From Puniceibacterium sediminis (GTDB taxonomy: Bacteria > Pseudomonadota > Alphaproteobacteria > Rhodobacterales > Rhodobacteraceae), in contig NZ_FZNN01000031.1 in NCBI RefSeq assembly GCF_900188035.1, positions 1 through 32,350 on the forward strand: a stretch of 32,350 nt of DNA, given 5' to 3'. Under the pieces are notes generated by a model that saw only the letters and a program-made list of their open reading frames with translations, ran no database searches and had not been told where the DNA came from. The position numbers and the translations under genes were made by a program. Positions 25,662-32,350 of the stretch are shown in pieces; the stretch's first letter is position 1; each line of letters opens with the position of its first letter.

Positions 25662-27050
25662 TCAATCTACCTTGGTGATCCGTGTAATCTGGTTGCCTTC
25701 GTCGTCGTTCTGGCCTGCGGCCTTGTTCACCAGATAGATTGCGCCCTTGCCATCAGTAGCCATTGCATTCGGGCGGCTGCCGGTGGGCAGGTTGGCGACG
25801 ATCTTGCCCGCATCGTCCAGAGCTATGATCCGATCAGCCATGCGCACAGAAACAAAGGTCAATCCGCTGGATACATCGACCAGCGCGTTCAGCGGGTTGG
25901 CGCCCATGCTTACGGTCTGGATCGTTTCGCCAGTCGCGAGATCAACAACTGCGATGTTATCGCTGTCCTGTCCGGTGACGATGGCATGATTTTTCGCCGC
26001 GTCTACGGCAATGCCGATGGCCCCTTTGACAGGTGTGGGATAGACGCCGGTCACTTCGCCTGAGGTGAGGTCGATCACTGCAATCTCGCTCGACGCAAGG
26101 CTTGAAACCAGCAGGCGGTTGCCGCCGGTATCCAAGGCTATGGCTCCGATACCAAAGGTCTGACCACGCAACTTGGATTCAATCTTGATCGCGCCCGCAG
26201 CTTCCAGTGATTTGGTGTCGAAAACCGCCACTTCGCTGGTAAAGACCTGACCCACATAGGCCTTGCCATCATGCACCAACACGCCGCGGGCGTGTTTTGC
26301 CATCCCGGATTCGAATTGCTTGATCAGCGAAAGGTCGGCGGGGTCATAAACCGCAACGGTATTGTTGCGCGAATTGGTGACCCAGATCTGGTTCTCTTCG
26401 TCCGAAACGGTCAGGCCGAAGACACCGATGACACCGGCTGGGCGGCCATCTTCGCGGGCGGGGGCATCTGGCGGGCTGACCTGCGCGATGATGTCCAGAG
26501 TTTCGGGATCAAGCTTGAACAAGGCCGAAAAATCGCTGGTGCCGCGGCCAGTTGCCGAGGTCACGTAAAGCGCGTCCTGAGCGGCGGAATAACCAACCTC
26601 GTAAAGCCCGCCTTCGAGCTGGCGCGATGTCATGGCAAAAGCGTCCGTGGCCAGTTCCGGCAGCACAGGTGAGACTTTCACATCGACGATGGTGCTGAAG
26701 GACGGCGTGCCGAATTCGGCGACCACGGGCCAGGTCCCGGCTTCGGTACCAGCGGGAATTGCAATCTCTGCGCTCAATTCGCCCTTGTCGTCGGCGGTAA
26801 AGGTCTGACCGTCGGCGAGAGCCGCGCCGTTCTGACGAAGGGTCATCGTCTGGCCAGGCTTAAGGTTCTGCGCGGAAATCTCGGCGGTCGATCCCGCTGT
26901 GATCGCGCCTTGCCCGTCGGCCAGCCCGGCGCGCAGCCGTGCGCTGAACCCGGTATCAAGCCCGGTAAAGGCATCCTGTGCCAGCGCCGCGCCTGCAGTC
27001 GCGGAAAGCAAAATCGCCAAAAGTGTGGGTCGTATTGTTGAGTGGAACAT
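25662..27050 (-). CDS. YncE-like periplasmic YVTN beta-propeller protein
   Basis: A 462-residue exported protein. The signal peptide is MFHSTIRPTLLAILLSATAG followed by AALAQ, cleaved about residue 25. Residues about 30-130 form an Ig-like or surface-adhesin-like section (AGSTAEISAQNLKPGQTMTL). The rest is a seven-bladed propeller of YVTN-type repeats, e.g. NQIWVTNSRNNTVAVYDPAD, NHAIVTGQDSDNIAVVDLAT and GKAYVGQVFTSEVAVFDTKS. E. coli YncE is an iron-regulated periplasmic propeller of unknown role, coded near a TonB receptor gene. The placement here, just upstream of a catecholate receptor on the same strand, is similar. The ATG at 27050 is chosen for its AGAGGA ribosome site 9 bases upstream and the signal peptide. 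The longer frame to 27275 is not coding-like. Confidence 0.88.
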   Translation of the reverse strand: MFHSTIRPTLLAILLSATAGAALAQDAFTGLDTGFSARLRAGLADGQGAITAGSTAEISAQNLKPGQTMTLRQNGAALADGQTFTADDKGELSAEIAIPAGTEAGTWPVVAEFGTPSFSTIVDVKVSPVLPELATDAFAMTSRQLEGGLYEVGYSAAQDALYVTSATGRGTSDFSALFKLDPETLDIIAQVSPPDAPAREDGRPAGVIGVFGLTVSDEENQIWVTNSRNNTVAVYDPADLSLIKQFESGMAKHARGVLVHDGKAYVGQVFTSEVAVFDTKSLEAAGAIKIESKLRGQTFGIGAIALDTGGNRLLVSSLASSEIAVIDLTSGEVTGVYPTPVKGAIGIAVDAAKNHAIVTGQDSDNIAVVDLATGETIQTVSMGANPLNALVDVSSGLTFVSVRMADRIIALDDAGKIVANLPTGSRPNAMATDGKGAIYLVNKAAGQNDDEGNQITRITKVD

Positions 27051-27160
27051 TGCGATAAGTCCTCTGGATGGAAGCGGCCTGCCCTCGGGAAGGTCGGATG
27101 ATGGGGCCCCGTTCGCTTCAGTCGGACTGTGGCTAAGGTAGATGCCGGAGGGAAACGGCA

Positions 27161-27186
27161 GGAAAGGGCCGGGGCGAGGCCTTTCC
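27161..27186 (-). terminator. Hairpin downstream of the esterase gene
   Basis: GGAAAGGGCC and GGCCTTTCC pair over nine bases with one bulged G, starting 10 bp after the minus-strand esterase stop. No strong U-run follows. It probably ends or attenuates the ABC-transporter operon before the YncE-like gene. Confidence 0.45.
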
Positions 27187-27195
27187 GGAAACGGA

Positions 27196-27999
27196 TCAGG
27201 TCTGTCGGGCGTAGTCCAGCGCAAGGGGCAGCGACAGGGCCAGCGCGGGGCCGTGTTTTGCGCCGGGAAAAACATGACGCTGGGCCGTCAGATCGCCGCG
27301 TTGGTCCAGCACATCCAGCAGGCGCAGGGTGGCAGGCGGGGGGGTGGGGCGGTCGAGTGGTGGCGCGTTTGATCGGCGTTCGTTGTCGCCCATCGTGCAA
27401 AGCAGGCGGCAGCCATCCAGTGCCAGGGCGGCATGGGCAAGCCTCGTCATGGTCTGTTCGCACATCCAGATCGAGGGACTTGCCGCGACATATCCGGCAA
27501 ATTCCTGCGGTGCGGTCAGCATTTGGGTCAGTGCGAACAACCCGCCAAGAGAATGCCCCCAGACAGAGCGGCGCGCCGGGTCGATGTCCAGCCCGTCCTC
27601 GGCGATGCTGCGCAACTCACCTGTCAGAAGGGTGGAAAAGGCTTCTGCCCCGCCAGTGGCAAATCGCAGGTTGCGGGCTTCATCCGGCGTGGCGGCGGGG
27701 GCATAGTCAAAATAGCGTTCGGCGGGCGAAAAGGCGCGTTCCGTGTCATAGCCCACCGCGACCACGGCTAATCCAGGGTGCCGGGCCAGCAGGTCCGGCA
27801 GCAGCATGGGCGGCAAGGCGCCACCATCTAGCATGTAGATCACCGATCCGTCGGGCTGCAGCGGCCGTGCAATGAACAGCCGCAGCGTCATAAGATCACC
27901 GCGTGGCAGGACCCGCTGGCTCAGGACATGCGCGGGTTGCGGGCCCTGCCAAAGGTCGGGTTGCGCCATGGCCAGACGGGCTTCAGAGGGCGTGGGCAT
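27196..27999 (-). CDS. Siderophore esterase-like alpha/beta hydrolase (IroE/Fes/BesA class)
   Basis: A 267-residue alpha/beta hydrolase. The nucleophile elbow is GHSLGG (Ser150), the catalytic His is probably His249 (AKHGPAL), and the early strand reads IYMLDGGALPPM then VVAVGYDTERAF with YFDYAP, all recognisable from IroE-type enterobactin esterases. No signal peptide is seen, so it should act in the cytoplasm, like Fes and BesA, cutting the serine ester bonds of the imported ferric siderophore to free iron. It follows the ABC ATPase gene with a 17-bp overlap, which supports the role. Start ATG 27999 is preferred (GGGG stretch upstream). ATGs at 28017 and 27968 are alternatives. Confidence 0.85.
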   Translation of the reverse strand: MPTPSEARLAMAQPDLWQGPQPAHVLSQRVLPRGDLMTLRLFIARPLQPDGSVIYMLDGGALPPMLLPDLLARHPGLAVVAVGYDTERAFSPAERYFDYAPAATPDEARNLRFATGGAEAFSTLLTGELRSIAEDGLDIDPARRSVWGHSLGGLFALTQMLTAPQEFAGYVAASPSIWMCEQTMTRLAHAALALDGCRLLCTMGDNERRSNAPPLDRPTPPPATLRLLDVLDQRGDLTAQRHVFPGAKHGPALALSLPLALDYARQT

Positions 28000-28774
28000 G
28001 GCTGACCCCATCGGCATGAACATGCAAAAACCCGCGTGAACAGCGTTCCACACGGGCCTTGACCTGATAGGCGCGCGCCAGCGTTTCCGGTGTCACGACC
28101 TCTTCTGGCGGGCCGGCAGCGATGACCCGACCGTCCTGCATCAGAACGATGCGATCCGCCCACCGCAGCGCCAGTTCAAGATCGTGCAGCACGACGATCC
28201 CCAGCGTCTGCGATGTGGTCAGCAGGTCGTGCAGGATCTCCATCACCTCGAATTGGCGGCGGGGGTCCAGCGCGCTGGTAGGTTCATCAAGCAGCAGAAG
28301 TGCGGGCCGACGGATCAGCGTCTGCGCCAGCCCGGCCAGTTGGCGCTGCCCGCCAGACAGTCGCGACAGAAGCTTGAGCGCGAGATCCGCGATACCCAGA
28401 CGTGCCAGCATGGCAACCGCCTCTTTGCGGGCATCGTCATGGCCCGCACCGCCGGGGGCGGCCCGAAGCGCCGTCAGGACGGCGTCCAGAACCGACAGTT
28501 CGGCGCTTTGCGCGGTGGATTGCGGCATGTAGCCAACCCGCAACGCCCGGTCACGACGGCTGAGCGCCGTCAGGTCAGTCCCCGCAAGGCTCACACGACC
28601 AGTCGCGGGCAGCAACCCGGCCAGCGATTGCAGCAACGTCGTCTTGCCGGCGCCGTTGGGACCGATCAGCGCGGTCAGACTGCCCGGCGGCAATTCCGGC
28701 AGGTCGATGCCGTGCAGGATTTCGACCCGTTTGCGGCTCAGGCGCAGGCCTTGGGTGGTGAGGCCGGAACTCAT
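27983..28774 (-). CDS. Ferric siderophore ABC transporter ATP-binding protein (FepC/FhuC type)
   Basis: A 263-residue ABC ATPase of the iron-siderophore class. Walker A is GPNGAGKT (38-45), the Q-loop is in YMPQ (Gln85), the signature is LSGGQ (139-143), Walker B ends DE at 163-164, and the H-loop is VLHDLELAL. The C-terminal tail is rich in histidine (FLHVHADGVSHAHAL), which might touch metal but may be incidental. The gene starts with an ATGA overlap on the permease gene and overlaps the esterase start, so the import operon is tightly coupled. The frame continuing upstream to 29611 is only a shadow of the permease gene. Confidence 0.95.
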   Translation of the reverse strand: MSSGLTTQGLRLSRKRVEILHGIDLPELPPGSLTALIGPNGAGKTTLLQSLAGLLPATGRVSLAGTDLTALSRRDRALRVGYMPQSTAQSAELSVLDAVLTALRAAPGGAGHDDARKEAVAMLARLGIADLALKLLSRLSGGQRQLAGLAQTLIRRPALLLLDEPTSALDPRRQFEVMEILHDLLTTSQTLGIVVLHDLELALRWADRIVLMQDGRVIAAGPPEEVVTPETLARAYQVKARVERCSRGFLHVHADGVSHAHAL

Positions 28775-29820
28775 GCGCCGCGCCTCAGGATCAGCGCCAG
28801 GAATACCGGCAGACCGACCAGCGAAGTGACGATGCCCGTCGGCAGCAGCACCCCGGGGATCAGTACCTTGGACAGCGTCGAAGAGGCCAGCAACACCGCC
28901 GCGCCGACCAGCGCGCTGGCAGGCAGGAAAAACCGGTGATCTTCGCCCACGGCCAATCGGGCGATATGCGGTGCCACCAGACCGATAAATCCGATGGTGC
29001 CCACAAAGGCCACGCTGATCGCCGACAGAAAGGTGATGCGCAGCAGGGACCCCAGCCGCAGCCGCGTCGTGTCGATACCCATGGCGCGGGCGCGATCCTC
29101 GCCCAGCCGCAGGGCAGTCAGGCTCCAACTGCTGGCTACGGACCAGGGCCCCATGACGGCCAGGCAGACCGCCAGAACGCCGATCTGGGACCATTTGGTT
29201 TGCGACAGGTTGCCCAGCGTCCAGTGCACGAATTCCTGCAGCGCGCTTTGCGAAGCAGTGAATTGCAGCAACGCCACCAGCGCGTTGAAGCCAAAGACCA
29301 GCGCAATTCCCAGAAGAACGATCGTCCCCGGCCCACGGCCCAGCCGCGCCGCCACGAACTGAAGCACCAGCATCGCCCCGGCAGCAAAGATAAAGGCATT
29401 GACCGGCACCAACCACAGCGCCGGAAGCCAGGGTATTGAAACGTTGGCGATCAAAGCCAGCGCCGCCCCCAGCGAGGCGGCAGAGGAGACACCCAGCGTG
29501 AAGGGGCTGGCCAGCGGATTGTCGAGGATGGTCTGCATCTCGGCCCCCGCCAGCGCCAAAGCGGCGCCCACCAAAAGAGCAGTCATGGTTTGGGGCAGGC
29601 GCACGTTCCAAAGGATGATAGCGTCGGTCGGAACGTCCGGTGTCCCGATCAGGGCACGAAGTACGGCACCGGGCGTCATTGTCGTCGGGCCGACGAACAG
29701 ATCCAGCATGAAGAATGCCACCACCAGCACACCGATGCCCGTGACCAACATCGCGCGCCTGCGCAGTGCCCGTGCGTGAAAGTCTAGGATCGTTTCCGGG
29801 TTCAGGGCGGCGTCGGTCAT
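28771..29820 (-). CDS. Ferric siderophore ABC permease (FecCD family)
   Basis: A 349-residue FecCD/BtuC-family permease with about ten membrane helices and the family blocks LVGAALALAGAEMQTILDNP (with PLASPFTLGVSS), LGEDRARAMGID and FVGTIGFIGLVAPHIAR. Catecholate systems such as FepDG use two different permeases. Only one is present here, so it would act as a homodimer as in BtuC, or have a partner elsewhere. The ATG at 29820 shares its A with the stop of the binding-protein gene (TGATG), a coupling arrangement. A GTG directly in front (29823) is also possible. Confidence 0.95.
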   Translation of the reverse strand: MTDAALNPETILDFHARALRRRAMLVTGIGVLVVAFFMLDLFVGPTTMTPGAVLRALIGTPDVPTDAIILWNVRLPQTMTALLVGAALALAGAEMQTILDNPLASPFTLGVSSAASLGAALALIANVSIPWLPALWLVPVNAFIFAAGAMLVLQFVAARLGRGPGTIVLLGIALVFGFNALVALLQFTASQSALQEFVHWTLGNLSQTKWSQIGVLAVCLAVMGPWSVASSWSLTALRLGEDRARAMGIDTTRLRLGSLLRITFLSAISVAFVGTIGFIGLVAPHIARLAVGEDHRFFLPASALVGAAVLLASSTLSKVLIPGVLLPTGIVTSLVGLPVFLALILRRGA

Positions 29821-30935
29821 CACTGATCCGGGGCCTTGCTTAGGCGGGCGGACATGGCACCGCTCAGCGGCACCGGCAGAAAGCGTGAGTTGATCTCTTC
29901 CTGTGTGGCCTCGGGCGAGAGATCGGCGAAAAGCTCGGGGTGAATCCAGGTCGCCAGCATTTCGAGCGCCACGATATTCAGCGAGGTGTTCAGATAATTG
30001 TGCCAGATGCCAAAGGCGCGCCCGTTTCGGGCCGCCGACGTTCCGCCAATGATCGGACTTGCGGCAAGAAATGCCTTTAGTGACGCCTCGGCGGTCTCAG
30101 GCGTGACATCCGGGCCGGTGACAATGCCGCGACCCACCGAAAAATGTGTGCCGCCCGTCCCGATCCAGACCTGCGGATCCGATGCGATGACATATTCGGC
30201 GCTGAGCGGACCAAAGATGCCCGGCACAACGCCCGCGCCGATATTCTGCCCGCCAGCCGCCTCGATAAAGGTGCCGACACCGGTTTCGCCTGGCGCAGTG
30301 AGCGGGCCGTCAACAAGCGGCTGCATCTGGAGAAAGACGGTCGGACGCTCTGGATCGGCCTCGGCGATGCGGTCCAGGACGTTCTGGCGGTGCTCTTCGA
30401 TGAAGGCGATATAGGCCTCGGCCCGGTCGGTATGGCCCAGCACGGCGCCAAGCGCACGGATCGATGGAATGGTATTGGCATAAGGATCGGCGCGGAAATC
30501 GACAAACAGGGTCGGGATGCCGACCGAGCCAAGAAGATCCGCAAGCGCCGCAGTATTGGCGACAGACCCGGACCCGCCGCTCAGGATCAGAAGGTCGGCT
30601 TTGGCGGCGATGATCTTTTCGGCTGACGGCAGACTGTCACCGTCGATCTGCGGCACTTCCGCCAATGCAGGGAAGGCGGCAAAATAGTCCCGCTGCAATT
30701 CGGCGTCGAACCGTTTCAGCGCGGCCATGCCAGCAAGCCGTTTGTCGAAATCGGGTGCCACGATCGACAGCGCCGGGATCTGTCGTGCCTCGGCCAGTGC
30801 GATACGCTGCGCAGGCGCATCAAGCGTGACCGTCCGTCCGGCTGCGTCGATGACGGTGATGGGCGCGGCCCATGCGGCGGTGCCGAAAACCAGCGCAAAC
30901 AGAGACGCCGTCAGGAAACGATCAGAAATTGTCAT
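29820..30935 (-). CDS. Ferric siderophore periplasmic binding protein (FepB/FecB-like, class III)
   Basis: A 371-residue exported protein. The signal peptide ends near AAWA|APITV, followed by ITVIDAAGRTVTLDAPAQRI, the typical opening of iron-complex binding proteins. The middle has ADLLILSGGSGS and the C-lobe FIEAAGGQNIGAG with ASDPQVWIGTGG. No lipobox cysteine is present, so it is free in the periplasm. It would hand the ferric catecholate to the permease coded directly downstream. The ATG at 30935 has AAGGA 8 bases upstream. The ATG at 30944 lies too close to that site. The preceding oxidase gene ends 58 bp upstream. Confidence 0.94.
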   Translation of the reverse strand: MTISDRFLTASLFALVFGTAAWAAPITVIDAAGRTVTLDAPAQRIALAEARQIPALSIVAPDFDKRLAGMAALKRFDAELQRDYFAAFPALAEVPQIDGDSLPSAEKIIAAKADLLILSGGSGSVANTAALADLLGSVGIPTLFVDFRADPYANTIPSIRALGAVLGHTDRAEAYIAFIEEHRQNVLDRIAEADPERPTVFLQMQPLVDGPLTAPGETGVGTFIEAAGGQNIGAGVVPGIFGPLSAEYVIASDPQVWIGTGGTHFSVGRGIVTGPDVTPETAEASLKAFLAASPIIGGTSAARNGRAFGIWHNYLNTSLNIVALEMLATWIHPELFADLSPEATQEEINSRFLPVPLSGAMSARLSKAPDQ

Positions 30936-30958
30936 GCGCACCATCCTTCGCGACCATC

Positions 30959-30987
30959 GGAGGTTGTCTATGAAGCCTTAGTAAAAT
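30959..30987 (-). promoter_or_regulatory. Possible promoter of the ABC import operon
   Basis: The minus strand reads TTGACT, 17 bases, then TAGACA, in an AT-rich 58-bp gap between the oxidase stop and the binding-protein start. The -35 matches five of six consensus bases, the -10 only three. It would let the import genes be transcribed apart from the oxidase. Confidence 0.35.
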
Positions 30988-30993
30988 AGTCAA

Positions 30994-32181
30994 TCATCCT
31001 GATTTGGTAAAAGGCAACAGCGGCGAAGCCTGCAAATCGCACAAAAGCCCGGGGTGGATATCCTGCAATCTGCGGCAACCGCAGAGCGCCATGGCGATTT
31101 CCAGCTCATCGCGCAGCAGCCGCAAAATATGTGCCACGCCCTGCGCGCCGTTCACCGCAAGCGCCTCGACAATCGGTCGTCCGATCAGAACGGCACGAGC
31201 GCCAAGCGCCAGCGCCTTGACGATATCCGTGCCCCGCCGGATGCCCCCGTCCAACAGCAGCGGCACGTCGGGGCCGACCGCCGCAGCGATCTGCGGCAGT
31301 TGCACCAGCGCTGGGGCCGCGCTGTCCAGAACCCGCCCGCCGTGGTTGGAAACGATCAGCGCATCCACCCCGGTTTCCACTGCGCGGACGGCATCATCGG
31401 GGTGCAGAATGCCCTTGAGCACCAGCTTCAGCCCGGTCTGGCCCCGCAACCAACGGATGTCGTCCCAACTGGGGGCGCGGGCCATGAACCGGTCAAAGAC
31501 GGCGCTGGCGCCATCGGGCAGCGGGGGGACCGGCGGGTTTGGCAGATTGGCAAGGTTGACTGCGGATATACCGTCGGGCAGTCGGAATCCTGCCCGCATT
31601 TCGCGGTTGCGCACGCCATTCAGCGGTGCATCGACAGTTACGACAAGCGCCTCGTACCCCGCGGCCTCGGCCCTGCGGGCAAGTGCCAGCGTCGCCTCGC
31701 GCGCGGGCTGCATGTAGATCTGCATCCAGCGGCAGGTGCGGCCCACTTTTGCAGGGACCTCAAGCGGTTCAGACGCCTGACAGCTTAGGACCATAAGGGC
31801 GTCCAGTGCTGCGGCTGCCATTGCCGTGCCACTTTCGCCATCGGGATGGGCCATGCGCTGATAGGCCACCGGGGCAAGGATCACCGGATGCGCCAGATCC
31901 CGGCCCAGCAGACGAAGCGCGGTTGATCCACCGGTACCGCCAGAGAGGACTCGGGGCACAAGGCCTACGCGATCAAAGCAGCGTCGGTTTTCTGCCAATG
32001 TGATTTCATCCGCAGCGCCGCCCAGAAAGTACGCCGCCGCCATCTCGCTCATGCGTCGGGTGGCTTCTTCGGTATACTCCGGTAGCGACGTTGGCAGGGC
32101 CCTGCCTGCGTCCGGTTGTGACACTTGTGCACCTGCTTGATCGGGATGGAAAATCGGCTCGATTCCGTGTAAATACGGCAT
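30994..32181 (-). CDS. FMN-dependent alpha-hydroxy-acid oxidase/dehydrogenase
   Basis: A 395-residue TIM-barrel flavoenzyme of the LldD/glycolate oxidase/lactate monooxygenase family. The active-site set is visible: Tyr156 (MQIYMQ), Arg191, Lys256 (LVLKGI), His280 and Arg283 in SNHGGRVLD, and Asp311 with Arg315 in LDGGIRRGTDI for FMN phosphate. It oxidises a small 2-hydroxy acid such as L-lactate to the keto acid. The electron acceptor cannot be told from sequence. It lies upstream of the siderophore import genes on the same strand, behind its own promoter candidate, and need not be part of iron uptake. The ATG at 32181 gives the normal family length. Confidence 0.9.
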   Translation of the reverse strand: MPYLHGIEPIFHPDQAGAQVSQPDAGRALPTSLPEYTEEATRRMSEMAAAYFLGGAADEITLAENRRCFDRVGLVPRVLSGGTGGSTALRLLGRDLAHPVILAPVAYQRMAHPDGESGTAMAAAALDALMVLSCQASEPLEVPAKVGRTCRWMQIYMQPAREATLALARRAEAAGYEALVVTVDAPLNGVRNREMRAGFRLPDGISAVNLANLPNPPVPPLPDGASAVFDRFMARAPSWDDIRWLRGQTGLKLVLKGILHPDDAVRAVETGVDALIVSNHGGRVLDSAAPALVQLPQIAAAVGPDVPLLLDGGIRRGTDIVKALALGARAVLIGRPIVEALAVNGAQGVAHILRLLRDELEIAMALCGCRRLQDIHPGLLCDLQASPLLPFTKSG

Positions 32182-32220
32182 GTCTGCCTACAAACTGACT
32201 AGCTTGATCGGGCCGCATTG

Positions 32221-32265
32221 ACAATCCCTACTATAACAGTAGGTTTTATGGTCTTAAGGGATTGT
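32221..32265. promoter_or_regulatory. Promoter with nested inverted repeats before the oxidase gene
   Basis: Two inverted repeats are nested: ACAATCCCT (32221-32229) with AGGGATTGT (32257-32265), perfect 9-bp arms, and inside them CCTACT-ATAAC-AGTAGG (32227-32243), perfect 6-bp arms. On the minus strand TTAAGA, 16 bases, TATAGT gives a plausible sigma-70 promoter whose -10 lies in the inner repeat. The region also separates two divergent genes, so it could serve both. Confidence 0.55.
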
Positions 32266-32320
32266 GGCTTGTTTTGGCTGCGCGCCCCGGGTTTTTTATT
32301 GTGATGCTGACGGAGCTCTG

Positions 32321-32350
32321 ATGGACGCCTATCTGACATATGCCAGGGAT
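32321..32350 (+). CDS. Start of a divergent gene, cut by the window end
   Basis: An ATG at 32321 begins MDAYLTYARD and stays open to the end of the window. CGGAG lies at 32311-32315, a fair ribosome binding site. Ten residues are too few to name a family. Its divergent position opposite the oxidase gene, across a region with palindromes, is a common place for a regulator, but that is only a guess. Confidence 0.4.
   Translation, partial: MDAYLTYARD

Noticed and set aside
26843-27463. Open frame antisense or out of frame around the YncE-like start
   Set aside because: Shadow frame in GC-rich sequence with low-complexity, Pro/Arg-rich translation and no domain.
1-32350. CRISPR arrays, tRNA or rRNA genes, phage att sites
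   Set aside because: No regularly spaced repeats, cloverleaf-like or rRNA-like sequences were noticed on reading both strands.

Overview
The window looks like a GC-rich alphaproteobacterial chromosome or large replicon, most likely a Rhodobacteraceae (Roseobacter-group) member. This rests on codon use, the style of the TRAP/LysR/aromatic gene cluster, and many ATGA-type gene overlaps. Taxonomy is inferred from the reading alone. No rRNA, tRNA or CRISPR array was seen.

Layout. (1) 1-767: an insertion-sequence scar, with the last codons and right end of an apparent IS5-family element followed by a decayed C-terminal piece of an IS256-family transposase. (2) 768-5810: a TetR repressor divergent from an RND efflux adaptor and pump, with a perfect 15-bp palindrome between them as candidate operator. 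(3) 5834-9677 (minus): a LysR regulator with two HTH domains, followed by a TRAP transporter whose solute-binding protein (nonsense codon plus frameshift) and small permease (frameshift) are broken. (4) 9891-13892 (plus): a gallate-type lower pathway, with GalB-like 4-oxalomesaconate hydratase, cytochrome b561, a type I extradiol dioxygenase-like protein, GalC/LigK-type aldolase and GalD-like tautomerase. (5) 14153-22429 (plus): a tightly coupled catecholate siderophore operon, entC-entE-isochorismatase-aryl carrier protein-entF-entA. (6) 22455-32181 (minus): iron uptake genes, with a PiuC-type hydroxylase, a Fiu-like TonB receptor, a YncE-like periplasmic propeller, an IroE/Fes-like esterase, an ABC importer (ATPase, one permease, binding protein) and an FMN alpha-hydroxy-acid oxidase. 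(7) At 32321 a divergent plus-strand gene begins and runs off the window.

How it works together. Chorismate is converted to isochorismate (EntC), then to 2,3-dihydro-2,3-dihydroxybenzoate (isochorismatase), then to 2,3-dihydroxybenzoate (EntA). EntE activates it and loads it on the free-standing aryl carrier protein. The C-A-T-TE synthetase carries a ten-residue selectivity code, DVWHFSLVDK, identical to the code remembered for E. coli EntF (L-serine). The predicted product is therefore a dihydroxybenzoyl-serine siderophore of the enterobactin type. The minus-strand half supplies outer-membrane uptake, periplasmic binding, inner-membrane import and ester cleavage for iron release. A phosphopantetheinyl transferase, an MbtH-like protein and a siderophore exporter were not found here and must lie elsewhere if the pathway works.

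The most notable points are the complete enterobactin-type system with a split EntB, the extradiol dioxygenase with Tyr where the family has its second-sphere His, the tandem-HTH LysR, the decaying TRAP transporter, and several inverted repeats placed like operators at the iron and efflux promoters.
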